Positions 10,711-20,330 of a stretch of DNA of 64,000 nucleotides are shown here, in pieces. The notes beneath the pieces were generated by a model, which was not told the origin of the DNA, searched no databases, and worked only from the letters and a program-made list of their open reading frames with translations. Source of the stretch: Sulfitobacter sp. LCG007 (lineage in GTDB: Bacteria > Pseudomonadota > Alphaproteobacteria > Rhodobacterales > Rhodobacteraceae). The stretch is taken from assembly GCF_040801785.1 (NCBI RefSeq), contig NZ_CP161805.1, positions 3,534,001-3,598,000 on the forward strand. Reading direction: 5' to 3'. Both the position numbers and the translations under genes were made by a program. Positions within the stretch are counted from its first letter, which is position 1, and each line of letters starts with the position of its first letter.

Positions 10711-11418
10711 TCAGTCGCGCAGTTGCCGGTAATGGTACTGCCGGGCCACCGTGAAGCCCAGCGCCGAATAGAGCGCGTTCGCCGGGGCGTTGGCCCTGGT
10801 GCAGAGCACGGCAAGGGTTTCGGCCCCCTGTGACGCGCCCCAGAAGGCGGCCTGTCGCATGATCCAGCGCCCCATGCCCTGCCGGCGCTGGTGCGGGAGA
10901 ATCTCTACCGCATGCACCATGCAGATACCACCGTGCAGGGCGGCGAAGCCGACGCCCGCGGGCCGCTCGTTCGCGCGGGCGAAGATGGCCGTCTTGTCCG
11001 CGGTCCGTGCCATCACCGCCAGGCGCTCGGGCCCGACGCCGCCCTGGGCCCAGATCTCGGCCATGATCGCCAGCGGCTCCCAGATGCAGAAGGTCGTGAC
11101 GCGGGGGATCGGCACATCCGTCAGCGCCTCGATCGGCAAGGTATAGATGAAGACCGGGTCGACGACGCGATAGCCGCGCGCTTCCAGCAGGGAATCGAGG
11201 CCGGTCTCGCCGTCGCGCACCATGAAGAGCGGCGCGATCCCTTGCGCGCGCATCGCCGTCTCGGCCATCGGGATCTGGTCCGCCGTGACTTCGCCCGCCG
11301 CGCTGGCGGCCGAGACGCGCTTGCCCCCGCCCGCGCCGTCGCGCAGCGTCCATGCGCCCTCGCGCCAGCTTCGGGCCGGCGGCCACGTGGCCTCGATCGC
11401 CTCGAAGAGCGGGTCCAT
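10711..11418 (-). CDS. GNAT family N-acetyltransferase
   Basis: Predicted 235 residues from the ATG at 11418, which has GGTGAG 7 bases upstream. An in-frame GTG at 11430 overlapping the upstream stop (GTGA) would add four residues and is equally possible. The C-terminal GNAT fold is clear: LPHQRRQGMGRWIMRQAAFWG is the acetyl-CoA loop and NAPANALYSALGF is motif B. The N-terminal half is less conserved. Probably cotranscribed with the upstream MoaB-like gene. Confidence 0.82.
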   Translation of the reverse strand: MDPLFEAIEATWPPARSWREGAWTLRDGAGGGKRVSAASAAGEVTADQIPMAETAMRAQGIAPLFMVRDGETGLDSLLEARGYRVVDPVFIYTLPIEALTDVPIPRVTTFCIWEPLAIMAEIWAQGGVGPERLAVMARTADKTAIFARANERPAGVGFAALHGGICMVHAVEILPHQRRQGMGRWIMRQAAFWGASQGAETLAVLCTRANAPANALYSALGFTVARQYHYRQLRD

Positions 11419-11426
11419 GGAATTGC

Positions 11427-12149
11427 TCACCCGGGAAACATCTCGGCCAGCCGGGCCACCGCCGCACGCACCATGTCGCCGTCCTGTCCGCGGATCACGA
11501 TATTGGCGCCGTACCTTCCGTCGCGCTGGAAAGGATAGGAGCCCATGCTGAGCTCGGGATAGCTCCGGGCGAGATCGCCAAGGGGACCGGCGATATCGCC
11601 CTCGCCCCTGTCGATGCGCAGGGTCTCCGAGACCAGCGGCGCGCCGCCCGTCAGGGTCGGCAGGACGCTTTCGAGCATCGCCTCGAAGATCGCCGGCACC
11701 CCCGCCATCACATGCACCTTGCCCAGGCTGAAGCCGGGCGCGATGGACACCGGATTGTCGATCAGGATGGCTCCGTCGGGGATGCGCGCCATGCGCAAGC
11801 GCGCGGCGTTGAATTCCATCCCGCTTTTCTCGTAATGGGCCGCCATCAGGGCGCGGGCATCCTCTCGCACGTCGATCCGCACGCCGAAGGCATCGGCGAT
11901 GGCATCCGCCGTTATGTCGTCATGGGTCGGTCCGATCCCGCCAGAGGTGAAAACGTGGTCGTAACGACCGGCCAGCGCCTGGGCCGCCGCCACGATATCC
12001 GCGCTTTCGTCGCCCACGACCCGGACTTCCTTCAGGTCGATCCCCGCCGCCGCAAGCTTGCCCGCCAGGTGGTACATGTTGGCATCCCGCGTGCGCCCCG
12101 ACAGGATCTCGTCCCCGATGACCAGCATGGCGGCTGTGGGGTTCGGCAT
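11427..12149 (-). CDS. MoaB/CinA-N domain molybdopterin-binding-like protein
   Basis: Predicted 240 residues containing only the CinA N-terminal/MoaB-like domain: GDEILSGRT..N (about 12-24) and GGIGPTHDDIT (about 70-80). The C-terminal nicotinamide-nucleotide deamidase domain of full CinA is absent. Members are annotated as competence/damage-inducible protein A; the activity of the short form is uncertain. Divergent from sfsA with about 50 bases between. Confidence 0.87.
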   Translation of the reverse strand: MPNPTAAMLVIGDEILSGRTRDANMYHLAGKLAAAGIDLKEVRVVGDESADIVAAAQALAGRYDHVFTSGGIGPTHDDITADAIADAFGVRIDVREDARALMAAHYEKSGMEFNAARLRMARIPDGAILIDNPVSIAPGFSLGKVHVMAGVPAIFEAMLESVLPTLTGGAPLVSETLRIDRGEGDIAGPLGDLARSYPELSMGSYPFQRDGRYGANIVIRGQDGDMVRAAVARLAEMFPG

Positions 12150-12197
12150 GGGCGGGCTCCTTGAAACTGCTCTGCGCCATGGTATAGGCCCGCCCTC

Positions 12198-12944
12198 ATG
12201 CGCTTTCAAACCGAACTTGTGCCCGCCCGGCTGATCCGGCGCTACAAACGTTTTCTCGCCGATTGCAGGCTCGAAGACGGCAGCGAGATCACCGCCCATT
12301 GCGCGAACCCGGGCGCGATGACGGGACTGGCGGAACCCGGCACGAAGATCTGGCTCGAGCCGAACGACGACCCAAGGAAGAAGCTTCGCTACGGCTGGCG
12401 GCTGGTCGATCACGAGAACAGTCATTTCACCGGCGTCGATACCAGCCTGCCCAACCGCGTGCTCCGCATCGCACTTGAGGACCGCACCATCCCCGAGCTT
12501 GCAGACTACGGAACCGTCCGCCCCGAAGTCCCCTACGGCACCGCAAGCCGGGTGGATTTCCTGCTGAGCGAAGCCGGCCTGCCCAACGCCTATGTCGAGG
12601 CCAAGAGCGTCACTCTGTGCAGGACACCGGGCCTTGCAGAGTTCCCCGACAGCGTCACCGCGCGAGGCGCGCGGCATCTCTCAGAACTCGCAGAGGTGGC
12701 CCGGATGGGCCATAGGGCGGTGCTCCTCTATCTCGTGCAACGCACGGATTGCGTGCATTTCGCCCTCGCGGCGGACATTGACCCTGCTTATGCGGCTGCC
12801 AGCAGCCGCGCGCGGGCGGCAGGCGTTGAAACGATCTGCATCGGGACCGATATTGATACAGGGGCGATCAGACTCTCTGGTCCCTTGAACTGCGCGCCGC
12901 CGCCCTGGACTGGCCCTTCGGTGCCGCGCAGGTTAGAAGGCTGA
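12198..12944 (+). CDS. sfsA: SfsA, sugar fermentation stimulation / DNA-RNA nuclease family
   Basis: Predicted 248 residues. Conserved SfsA features are ARLIRRYKRFLAD, HCANPGAMTGL near the N-terminus and VEAKSVTL, the PD-(D/E)XK-like nuclease region (E and K of EAK). The family was named from maltose metabolism in E. coli; its cellular role remains unclear. It is followed after 20 bases by map, probably as an operon. Confidence 0.92.
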   Translation: MRFQTELVPARLIRRYKRFLADCRLEDGSEITAHCANPGAMTGLAEPGTKIWLEPNDDPRKKLRYGWRLVDHENSHFTGVDTSLPNRVLRIALEDRTIPELADYGTVRPEVPYGTASRVDFLLSEAGLPNAYVEAKSVTLCRTPGLAEFPDSVTARGARHLSELAEVARMGHRAVLLYLVQRTDCVHFALAADIDPAYAAASSRARAAGVETICIGTDIDTGAIRLSGPLNCAPPPWTGPSVPRRLEG

Positions 12945-12964
12945 CAGGAGACACGGAGTTGCGC

Positions 12965-13774
12965 ATGAACCAGAACCTGCGTGGCCGTCACACCAAGGAC
13001 GGCATCCGCATCTATGAGCAGTCCGATTTCGACGGCATGCGTGCCGCCGGCGCCCTTGCCGCGCGCATCCTGGACGAGATCGCCGAGCAGGTCTTTCCGG
13101 GTCAGACGACGGCGGAGCTGGACCGCATCATTACCGAAATGGTCGATGCGGCGGGGGCGAAATCGGCCACGATCGGCTACAAGGGCTATCAGCACGCCTC
13201 CTGCATCTCGGTGAACCATGTGGTGTGCCACGGCATTCCCGGAGACAAGACGCTCAAGGACGGCGATATCCTCAATATCGACGTCACCGTTATCGTCGAC
13301 GGCTGGTACGGCGACACTTCTCGGATGTATGTGGCGGGCAAGTTGCCCCGCAAGGCCGAGCGGCTGATCGAAGTGACGCATGACGCGCTGCTGCAAGGCA
13401 TTTCGGTTGTCCGCCCCGGCAATACCTTCGGCGACATCGGTGCCGCGATCCAGAGCTTCGTGGAAAGCCACCGCATGTCTGTCGTGCGCGATTTCTGTGG
13501 TCACGGCCTTGGCCGCGTCTTCCACGCCCCGCCCAATGTGCTGCATTACGGTCGCCCCGGTACCGGCGCCATCCTCGAAGAAGGCATGTTCTTCACCATC
13601 GAACCCATGGTGAATCTTGGCCGGCCCGAGACGAAGACGCTGTCGGACGACTGGACCGCCGTGACGCGCGACAAGTCGCTATCAGCCCAGTTCGAGCATT
13701 CGGTCGGCGTGACCGCCGACGGCTGCGAGATCTTCACGCGTTCCCCGGCAGGCAAATTCCACCCGACGTACTGA
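12965..13774 (+). CDS. map: type I methionine aminopeptidase
   Basis: Predicted 269 residues. All five metal ligands are visible: D106, D117, H180, E213 and E244, with substrate-binding H89 in VCHGIPG. It removes the initiator methionine from new proteins. An in-frame TTG at 12959 exists, but the ATG at 12965 has GGAG 6 bases upstream and is preferred. A conserved C-terminal GKFHP tail is present. Confidence 0.95.
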   Translation: MNQNLRGRHTKDGIRIYEQSDFDGMRAAGALAARILDEIAEQVFPGQTTAELDRIITEMVDAAGAKSATIGYKGYQHASCISVNHVVCHGIPGDKTLKDGDILNIDVTVIVDGWYGDTSRMYVAGKLPRKAERLIEVTHDALLQGISVVRPGNTFGDIGAAIQSFVESHRMSVVRDFCGHGLGRVFHAPPNVLHYGRPGTGAILEEGMFFTIEPMVNLGRPETKTLSDDWTAVTRDKSLSAQFEHSVGVTADGCEIFTRSPAGKFHPTY

Positions 13775-13795
13775 ACCCCGGCACAGCCCGGCGGC

Positions 13796-14353
13796 TCAGT
13801 CGGGTAGCGTTATCAGCAGGGTGACATGGGTGTCGCCGTAGCGTCGCTGGTCGATACGCTCGAAGCCGGGCGCGGGCGTCATCGCCGAATTCTCTTCCCA
13901 GACCACCAGGCAGTCGGGGGCAAGCCAGCCACCTTCGCGGGCCGCGCTCAGGGCGCGTTCTCCCAGGCCCTTTCCATAAGGCGGATCGAGGAAGACGAGA
14001 TCGTAGGCCTGCCCGTCGCCCTGACCGAGCCTGGTCGCGTCCCGGCGCAGGATCCGCGCTGTCTGGCCGACACCCAGGCGCGAGATGTTCTCGGCGATGA
14101 GCCGCTGGGCCGCGCGTCCGTCGTCGACGAAGGTCGCAAGGCGCGCGCCTCTGGACAGGGCCTCGAGGCCAAGGGCGCCCGTCCCGGCGAACAGGTCGAG
14201 AACCGCCGCGCCCTCGACCGCGCCGCGATGTTCGAGCAGGCTGAATAGGCTTTCGCGCACCCTGTCCGCCGTCGGACGCAGATGCGCCGACCGATCGCCC
14301 TTGCCCACGGAGGCAAGGGGGAGAGACCGGAACCGCCCGGCGACGATCCTCAC
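13796..14353 (-). CDS. rsmD: 16S rRNA (guanine966-N2)-methyltransferase
   Basis: Predicted 185 residues, the usual RsmD length. The SAM-binding motif VLDLFAGTGALGLEA (about 51-65) and the catalytic DPPY (about 123-126) are present, and RPTADRVRESLF is the conserved N-terminal signature. The start is a GTG at 14353 that overlaps the stop of the upstream flavoprotein gene (GTGA). It is convergent with map. Confidence 0.94.
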   Translation of the reverse strand: MRIVAGRFRSLPLASVGKGDRSAHLRPTADRVRESLFSLLEHRGAVEGAAVLDLFAGTGALGLEALSRGARLATFVDDGRAAQRLIAENISRLGVGQTARILRRDATRLGQGDGQAYDLVFLDPPYGKGLGERALSAAREGGWLAPDCLVVWEENSAMTPAPGFERIDQRRYGDTHVTLLITLPD

Positions 14354-15558
14354 GCCTTCAACAGCGGCTTGAGATCCGCATCGGGGTTCGCGACGGTCTC
14401 GGGGTCCGGAGACTTGCCCATGTCTATGAGGCGCTTGCCGACCATGTAGCCGCGCGCGTCGTTCATGGCGTCGACTGCCACCAGCGATCCGTCCCGGTAA
14501 TACCAGTACGAGACCGACCCGCCCGCGCCCGGCCGGGTCACGACGCGGTCGTAGCCGGTGTTGAGCCCGGCGATCTGAAGCTTGACGTCGTACTGATCCG
14601 ACCAGAACCAGGGCGCCGCGACATATTCGATGTTGGCTCCGAGGATGTTCTGCGCCACCACCTCGGCCTGGTCGATGGCGTTGGGCACGGATTCGAGACG
14701 GATGCGCTGGCCGCGATAGGGGAAGGAGGCGCAATCTCCCGCCGCCCAGACATGCGGCGCCGAGGTCCGTCCGAAGGCATCGACCCTGATGCCGTTCTCG
14801 ATGGCGATCCCGGCGGCTTCGGCAAGCCCCGTGTGCGGCACGATCCCGACGCCCACGATGGCGAAATCGAGCGGAAGCGCGCTGCCGTCGGACAGGACCG
14901 CCCCGCTGACCTGCCCGTCTCCGGTGAGCCGCTCGAGCCCGACGCCCTCGATGATCTTCACCCCGTGCGCGCGGTGCAGCTCGCGGAAGTAGTCGCTTGT
15001 CTGGGGCGCTGCGACCCGCTGCAGGATACGCTCGGCCACTTCCACCAGAGTGACGTCGAGCCCGCGCCTTGCAGCCACAGCCGCAGCCTCGAGCCCGATA
15101 TAGCCGCCCCCGACGATCAGAACCTTCGCGCCCGCTGCGAAGCGGGGTGCCATCCTGTCCACGTCCAGAAGATCGCGCACCGTGAACACGCCGTCGAGCG
15201 CACCGCCGATGGCCGGCGGCAGGCGGCGGGGTTCCGATCCGGTGCCAAGGACCAGTTCGTCATAGGACAGGGCTTCGCCCGCGGCGCTGACGGTCCGCGC
15301 CGCGACATCGATGGCATCGACTTTCGTGCCGAGACGCAGGGTGACGTCCTGATCGGCGTAAAAGCTCTCGGGGCGCAGGAAGAGACGTTCAAGCTCCATC
15401 TCGCCCAGCAGGTAGGCCTTGCTCAGGGGCGGGCGCTGGTAGGGCGGATGCATCTCTGCACCGATCAGCGTCACCTTGCCGGCGTAGCCTTCGTTGCGCA
15501 GCTTCGCCACGCAGGAGGCGCCCGCCTGCCCGGCGCCGACAACGATCACATGCTCCAT
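14350..15558 (-). CDS. FAD-dependent ferredoxin/rubredoxin-reductase-like oxidoreductase
   Basis: Predicted 402 residues. The FAD loop VVGAGQAGASC (about 5-15), the NAD loop VGGGYIGLEAAAVAARRG near the middle, the second FAD motif VWAAGDCA and a C-terminal reductase domain match the family of ferredoxin reductases serving P450s or dioxygenases. No ferredoxin or oxygenase partner lies next to it. The ATG at 15558 (MEHVIV) fits the family; an upstream extension is unlikely. Confidence 0.88.
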   Translation of the reverse strand: MEHVIVVGAGQAGASCVAKLRNEGYAGKVTLIGAEMHPPYQRPPLSKAYLLGEMELERLFLRPESFYADQDVTLRLGTKVDAIDVAARTVSAAGEALSYDELVLGTGSEPRRLPPAIGGALDGVFTVRDLLDVDRMAPRFAAGAKVLIVGGGYIGLEAAAVAARRGLDVTLVEVAERILQRVAAPQTSDYFRELHRAHGVKIIEGVGLERLTGDGQVSGAVLSDGSALPLDFAIVGVGIVPHTGLAEAAGIAIENGIRVDAFGRTSAPHVWAAGDCASFPYRGQRIRLESVPNAIDQAEVVAQNILGANIEYVAAPWFWSDQYDVKLQIAGLNTGYDRVVTRPGAGGSVSYWYYRDGSLVAVDAMNDARGYMVGKRLIDMGKSPDPETVANPDADLKPLLKA

Positions 15559-15660
15559 TCCGCCCCCATTTCCCGCCGTTCGCTTTCCTCTGGCCGCACC
15601 ACCCGGCAAAGCCTATACCTCGCGCGAAGACAACCGCAAATTCCACGAAAGGCGTAGCAC

Positions 15661-16149
15661 ATGACCATCTCAAAGGGCGACCAGCTTCCCGACGCGACAC
15701 TCGTCAAACTTGGCGCCGAAGGACCCGAGCAGGTATCGCTGGCAGCCAAGACCAAGGGCCGCAAGGTCGTGATCTTCGCGGTTCCCGGCGCCTTCACGCC
15801 GACCTGCCATTCGGCCCATGTCCCGAGCTTCGTGCGCACCAAGTCGCAGTTCGACGACAAGGGCGTGGACGAGATCATCTGCGTTTCCGTCAACGACCCC
15901 TTCGTGATGAAGGCCTGGGGGGAGGCGACCGGAGCGATCGGCGCCGGGATCACCATGCTGTCGGACGCGGCGAGCGAGTTCACGAAGGCGATCGGCATGG
16001 ATTTCGACGCCCCGCCTGCCGGGCTCATGGGCCGCTCGAAGCGCTATGCGATGCTGGTCGAGGACGGCAAGGTGACGCTGCTGCAGGCCGAGGAGGCACC
16101 CGGTGTCTGCGACGTCTCCGGCGGCGAGGCGCTGCTCGCTTCGATGTAA
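15661..16149 (+). CDS. peroxiredoxin, Prx5-like
   Basis: Predicted 162 residues, atypical 2-Cys/1-Cys Prx5 family. The peroxidatic motif PGAFTPTC has C49; a second cysteine occurs near the C-terminus in APGVCDVSGGEALL, near the usual resolving position. It reduces hydrogen peroxide and organic peroxides using thioredoxin or glutathione. It is divergent from the flavoprotein gene. Confidence 0.93.
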   Translation: MTISKGDQLPDATLVKLGAEGPEQVSLAAKTKGRKVVIFAVPGAFTPTCHSAHVPSFVRTKSQFDDKGVDEIICVSVNDPFVMKAWGEATGAIGAGITMLSDAASEFTKAIGMDFDAPPAGLMGRSKRYAMLVEDGKVTLLQAEEAPGVCDVSGGEALLASM

Positions 16150-16154
16150 GAAAA

Positions 16155-16186
16155 CTGGCCGGAGGATGATCGCGTCTTCCGGTCAG
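16155..16186. terminator. weak hairpin between convergent genes
   Basis: Arms 16155-16163 and 16178-16186 pair over 9 bases with one G-U, with a 14-base loop and no T-run. It lies between the convergent peroxiredoxin and pterin-dehydratase genes and may help terminate transcription. Confidence 0.3.
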
Positions 16187-16485
16187 CCCCCCGGCACCAG
16201 ACCGTCCATCTTCCGCGCAAGCTTCGCGTCCAGCGCGCTCAGTCCGCCCGAGTCATGTGTGGTCAGAACGACCCGAACCGTCTTGTAGACGTTGTCCCAT
16301 TCGGGATGGTGATTCCATTTCTCCGCCCAGAAGGCGACGCTGGTCATCCAGGCGAAGGCCTGCACGAAATCGCTGAATTCGAACGTCTTGGTCAAAGCGT
16401 CGCGACCGTCGACCATTTCCCAGCCCGACTTGAAAAGCGGCTCCAGAAGCGGGCCGCGGGCTGTTTCGCTCAGTATCTCCGTCAT
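16183..16485 (-). CDS. phhB: 4a-hydroxytetrahydrobiopterin dehydratase
   Basis: Predicted 100 residues, normal for pterin-4a-carbinolamine dehydratase. The signature with the catalytic histidines, KWNHHPEW, is followed by [15 protein letters not shown]. It recycles the pterin cofactor of aromatic amino acid hydroxylases. No such hydroxylase gene lies in the window. The start overlaps the stop of the preceding GNAT/FemAB-like gene. Confidence 0.92.
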   Translation of the reverse strand: MTEILSETARGPLLEPLFKSGWEMVDGRDALTKTFEFSDFVQAFAWMTSVAFWAEKWNHHPEWDNVYKTVRVVLTTHDSGGLSALDAKLARKMDGLVPGG

Positions 16486-17669
16486 TGCTGCTCCTCCTGT
16501 GCGCCACGCCGGAAAGGGCCGTATTCGGTCAGCACCTCGATCTCCTCGTCGACCGCGTTCCGTTCGGCTTCCAGATAGCGCGCGATCGCACCGGCAAAAC
16601 CCGGATCGCCGATCCAGTGCAGCGACCATGTCGGCGTCGGCAGATAGCCGCGCGCCAGCTTGTGTTCTCCCTGGGCGCCCGCCTCGACCCGCTGCAGGCC
16701 CATCCCGATGGCGAGATCTATCGCCTGATAATAGCACAGTTCGAAATGCAGACAGGGGTGATGCTCGATGCAGCCCCAGTAACGTCCGTAAAGCGTCTCG
16801 CGCCCGACGAAGTTGAGCGCACCGGCCACCCATCGTCCCTCGCGCCATGCCAGCACCAGTGCGATGTCGTCTCGCAGCCGTTCCTGCGCCAGGTCGAAGA
16901 AGCGGCGCGTCAGATAGGGCGAGCCCCATTTGCGCGCGCCCGTGTCCTGATAGAAGCGCCAGAAGGCGTCCCAGTGCTCGGGCTCGATCGCGTCGCCGGT
17001 GAAGGTTTCAATCGTGCCGCCGAAACCCTGCGCCTCGACGCGTTCCTTGCGGATGTTCTTGCGCTTGCGCGAACTGAGCGTGCCGAGAAAGGCGTCGAAA
17101 CTTTCGTAACCCCGGTTCTCCCAGTGGAACTGCTGGGTCTTGCGCAGCATCAGGCCCATCTCCTGGCCCCGCTCTGCCTCGTCTTCGGTACAGAAGGTGA
17201 CATGGAGGGACGAGACCCGGTTGTTGCCCGCCAATTGCACCGCGCCCTGGGCCAAAGCGGCCATACCCGTCTCTTCAAACCCCGGCCGCACGAGAAAACG
17301 CCGTCCCGTGGCGGGCGTGAAGGGCACGGCGATCTGAAGCTTCGGATAGTAGCGGCCGCCGGCGTTCTCATAGGCATGGGCCCAGTTGTGGTCGAAGATG
17401 TATTCGCCTTGGCTGTGGGACTTGAGATACATCGGCGCGACGCCGATCAGCGTCCCATCGATGCGGGCCTCGATATACTGGGGCTGCCATCCGCTGCCGC
17501 GTCCGACTGACCCGCTTTGTTCCAGCGCGCTCAGAAAACGGTGCGTGGTGAACGGGTCGAGGGGACGGCCGCCATCCGCCGTCTCGGGGCAGGCACAGGC
17601 ATCCCATTCCTCGGGCGGGATGTCACGCATGCCCGCGACGATCCTGATTTCGACTTCCTGTTCGTTCAC
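16482..17669 (-). CDS. GNAT/FemAB-like protein of the COG3146 type
   Basis: Predicted 395 residues starting at a GTG (17669). It shows the COG3146 (DUF482) pattern: an N-terminal [11 protein letters not shown], a middle [20 protein letters not shown] and a C-terminal [17 protein letters not shown] motif. The fold resembles two tandem acetyl/aminoacyl-transferase domains as in FemAB proteins. The substrate is not known. It lies between the phosphodiesterase gene and phhB, overlapping the latter. Confidence 0.85.
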   Translation of the reverse strand: MNEQEVEIRIVAGMRDIPPEEWDACACPETADGGRPLDPFTTHRFLSALEQSGSVGRGSGWQPQYIEARIDGTLIGVAPMYLKSHSQGEYIFDHNWAHAYENAGGRYYPKLQIAVPFTPATGRRFLVRPGFEETGMAALAQGAVQLAGNNRVSSLHVTFCTEDEAERGQEMGLMLRKTQQFHWENRGYESFDAFLGTLSSRKRKNIRKERVEAQGFGGTIETFTGDAIEPEHWDAFWRFYQDTGARKWGSPYLTRRFFDLAQERLRDDIALVLAWREGRWVAGALNFVGRETLYGRYWGCIEHHPCLHFELCYYQAIDLAIGMGLQRVEAGAQGEHKLARGYLPTPTWSLHWIGDPGFAGAIARYLEAERNAVDEEIEVLTEYGPFRRGAQEEQQ

Positions 17670-17718
17670 CCTTGGCTCCCGCCTGTCCCGGCCTTACTTG
17701 GCACCCTGGGCCGGGGTT

Positions 17719-18486
17719 TCAAGCCGGAATGGCAGCGCTGTAATTCTCGAAGGTGACATTCTCGGCCACACGCCGCGCGCGGGCCTCTTCTTCGGGCGAC
17801 CGGATTGTCCAGCAGATCACGCGGGCTCCGGCACTCTTGAGCTGCATGACCCGCGCCCTGGCGAGATCCGTATGCTCGTGGCTGATGAAGCACGCAGCGC
17901 ATCGCTCGAAATCCGGAATCTCTCGCAAGGCGTTGCAGACCTGCGCCGGAAGTTTCCAGCGATCTGCCTTGTAGGACCCCGTGACGAGCCCGCGCGGCAG
18001 ATCGGGGGCAAGGCGCGCCATCCGCGCCACCGAATGCGGATTGAAGGACATCAGCGCCAGCGGCCCCTCGTAGCTTGCGACCGCATCCGCTACCGCCTCT
18101 TCCAGCGGACCGATGTCGGGACCCATCGCCCCGTCCTGGTCCTTGATCTCGATGACCAGCGGCACCTGTCCCGCCACAAGGCCGAGGATCTCCGGCAGAT
18201 CCGGAATGGCCTCGTCGCCGCCGCGCAGCGCGATGCCGGCCAGATCGGCGGCGGAATGCGCCCGCACGGCGCCCCGGAGCCCCGTCAGCCGGTCAAGCGT
18301 ATCGTCATGAAAGACCACCGCCTGATCGTCGGAGGTCAGCTGCACGTCGATCTCGATGGCATAGCCGGCCTTGATCGCAGCACGGATTGCGGCACGGCTG
18401 TTCTCGGGCCGCCCGTCGCGCAGATCGTGCAGCGCCCGGTGCGCGATGGGCAGGCGCAGGAACGCCTCTGGCAGCTTCAGGGTCAT
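17719..18486 (-). CDS. glycerophosphodiester phosphodiesterase family protein
   Basis: Predicted 255 residues with the GDPD catalytic set: H16 in IAHRALHD, E45 and D47 in EIDVQL, H60 in VVFHDDTLDR. It hydrolyses glycerophosphodiesters to glycerol-3-phosphate. No signal peptide is visible, so it is probably cytoplasmic (UgpQ-like). The ATG overlaps the stop of the RidA gene. Confidence 0.92.
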   Translation of the reverse strand: MTLKLPEAFLRLPIAHRALHDLRDGRPENSRAAIRAAIKAGYAIEIDVQLTSDDQAVVFHDDTLDRLTGLRGAVRAHSAADLAGIALRGGDEAIPDLPEILGLVAGQVPLVIEIKDQDGAMGPDIGPLEEAVADAVASYEGPLALMSFNPHSVARMARLAPDLPRGLVTGSYKADRWKLPAQVCNALREIPDFERCAACFISHEHTDLARARVMQLKSAGARVICWTIRSPEEEARARRVAENVTFENYSAAIPA

Positions 18487-18941
18487 TCGATCTCGAAGAT
18501 CCCTTCGATCTCGACTGCCACGCCAAGCGGCAGCGAGGCGACGGAGACCGCCGAGCGCGCATGGCGCCCCGCCTCGCCAAGTGCCTCGACGAGGAAATCA
18601 GACGCCCCGTTGACCACTTGGGGTTGTTCGATGAAATCGGCGGTGGAGTTCACGAAGCCGGTCAGCTTCACGACGCGCCGGAGCCTCCCGAGGTCGCCGT
18701 CGCAGGCGGCATTGACCTGCTCGAGCAGGCTGATGGCGCAAAGCCGCGCGGCCTCGGCTCCTGCAGCCACGTCAAGATCCGCGCCGAGCTTTCCGGTCAC
18801 CAGCCCGTCCGGGCCTTTCGAGATCTGGCCTGACACGTAAAGCATGCCGCCCGACTTCACGAATGGCACGTAATTCGCCGCGGGGGCCGTGGGGCTGCCC
18901 AGCGTGACACCGAGTTCGGCAAGACGGTCTGTGATGCTCAT
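18483..18941 (-). CDS. RidA family protein (YjgF/YER057c/UK114)
   Basis: Predicted 152 residues, the longer RidA subtype. PFVKSGGMLYVSGQ at the N-terminus and a VEIEGIFEIE end are typical, and LRRVVKLTGFVNST is a conserved middle strand. Canonical RidA deaminates reactive 2-aminoacrylate; the arginine usually required for this lies late in the protein and cannot be placed confidently, so the enzymatic role is uncertain. Confidence 0.88.
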   Translation of the reverse strand: MSITDRLAELGVTLGSPTAPAANYVPFVKSGGMLYVSGQISKGPDGLVTGKLGADLDVAAGAEAARLCAISLLEQVNAACDGDLGRLRRVVKLTGFVNSTADFIEQPQVVNGASDFLVEALGEAGRHARSAVSVASLPLGVAVEIEGIFEIE

Positions 18942-19025
18942 GGATACGATTCCTTCATCCTGACGCGGCAACGCCGCGGTTGGCGCGACGCTAGCCGGGA
19001 TGAACGGCAATCGGAAGAGCCCGGA

Positions 19026-20330
19026 TCAGGTTTCGCGGAAGGCCCGATTGAAGAAATCGGTGAACGGCTTGACCAGATAGGCAAGCGGCGTCCGGTCGCC
19101 CGTGCGGATATAGGCCTCGACCGGCATGCCGGGGATCAGCACCGTTCCCTCGGGGAGTTTGGTCAACTCGCCGGCATCGAGGGATATTTCCGCACGGTAG
19201 TAACTTTGCTGCGACGCCTCGTCCTCGAAGGCATCCGCCGAAATCTGGTCGATCTTGCCGTAGAGCTCGGGGGTGGTTCTCTGGTCGAGCGCGGATAGCC
19301 GCAGCGTGACCTGCTGACCCGTCACCATCTCGTCGATATGGATCAGTTCGACCCGGGCGGCGATGACCAGCGGCCGGTCCTGCGGAACGATGTACATGAG
19401 CGGTTCGGCGGCGCGGACGACCGATCGCGGCGTGCGGACCTGAAGACCGTAGATGATGCCCGATACCGGCGCGCGTATGTCAAGACGCTCGATCTCGGTC
19501 TGCAGCGCCCGGCGCTCCTCGCGAAGCTCCAGCTCGCGGTATCTCAGATCGCGAAGCTGGGTTATCGCCTCCTCGCGGGCAGAGGTGCCGAGCTTGATGC
19601 GCTCGATGTCGATCTCCGTGATGCGTCCCTCGGCCTGCGCCTTGCTGGCGGCCAGCTCGCCCATCGTGCCCGTGAGCTGCGACGCCTGCCGCTGCAGCGC
19701 CAGCACGGTGCTGGCCTGGGCAAGCCCGCGGTCGAGAAGGCTTTTCTGGTTGCCGAGTTCCTCTGCGATCAGCTCGAGCTGCTCGCCGATTGCCAGCTGC
19801 TGGGCGTCGATCCCCTCTATCTGGCTGTCGATCTGCGCCGATCGCTTGCCGAGCTGCTCGATCTCCTTCTCTCTCGAGATGCGACGCGCGTCGAAGAGGT
19901 TCTGCTGGCCGCGCATCAGTTCGTCGACGTCCGGCAAGCGCGCGCTGGCCTCGACAAGAAGCGGATCGAAGGTGATGACCTCGAGATCGTCGCGCTCGGC
20001 CTCGAGCCTGCCGCGCCGCGCCATGAGCTCGTAAAGTTCGCCTTCGGTGATCAGAAGCTGCGACCGCATCTGCGCGTCGTCGAGCCGGATCAGCACATCG
20101 CCTGCCGCGACCGTATCGCCCTCGTCCGCGAGTATTTCCGACACCGTGCCGCCGGACTGGTGCTGGACCACCTGGCGATTGCGGTCGACTTCCACACGGC
20201 CCGAGGCGACCACGGCGCCGGCTATCTGGCTCAGGGCGGCCCAACTGCCGAAGCCGCCCACCAGCAGGACAAGCGCCGCGACACCGATGAGGACCGGCGT
20301 CCGCGCGCTCCAGCGGTTCGCCGCGCTCAT
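19026..20330 (-). CDS. HlyD-family type I secretion periplasmic adaptor
   Basis: Predicted 434 residues. One membrane helix (about 13-34), a lipoyl-like half ([30 protein letters not shown]), a long coiled coil (about 95-270, rich in Glu/Gln/Leu) and a beta-barrel end match PrsE/HlyD. It bridges the inner-membrane ABC exporter to a TolC-like channel. The ATG overlaps the stop of the exporter gene. Confidence 0.92.
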   Translation of the reverse strand: MSAANRWSARTPVLIGVAALVLLVGGFGSWAALSQIAGAVVASGRVEVDRNRQVVQHQSGGTVSEILADEGDTVAAGDVLIRLDDAQMRSQLLITEGELYELMARRGRLEAERDDLEVITFDPLLVEASARLPDVDELMRGQQNLFDARRISREKEIEQLGKRSAQIDSQIEGIDAQQLAIGEQLELIAEELGNQKSLLDRGLAQASTVLALQRQASQLTGTMGELAASKAQAEGRITEIDIERIKLGTSAREEAITQLRDLRYRELELREERRALQTEIERLDIRAPVSGIIYGLQVRTPRSVVRAAEPLMYIVPQDRPLVIAARVELIHIDEMVTGQQVTLRLSALDQRTTPELYGKIDQISADAFEDEASQQSYYRAEISLDAGELTKLPEGTVLIPGMPVEAYIRTGDRTPLAYLVKPFTDFFNRAFRET

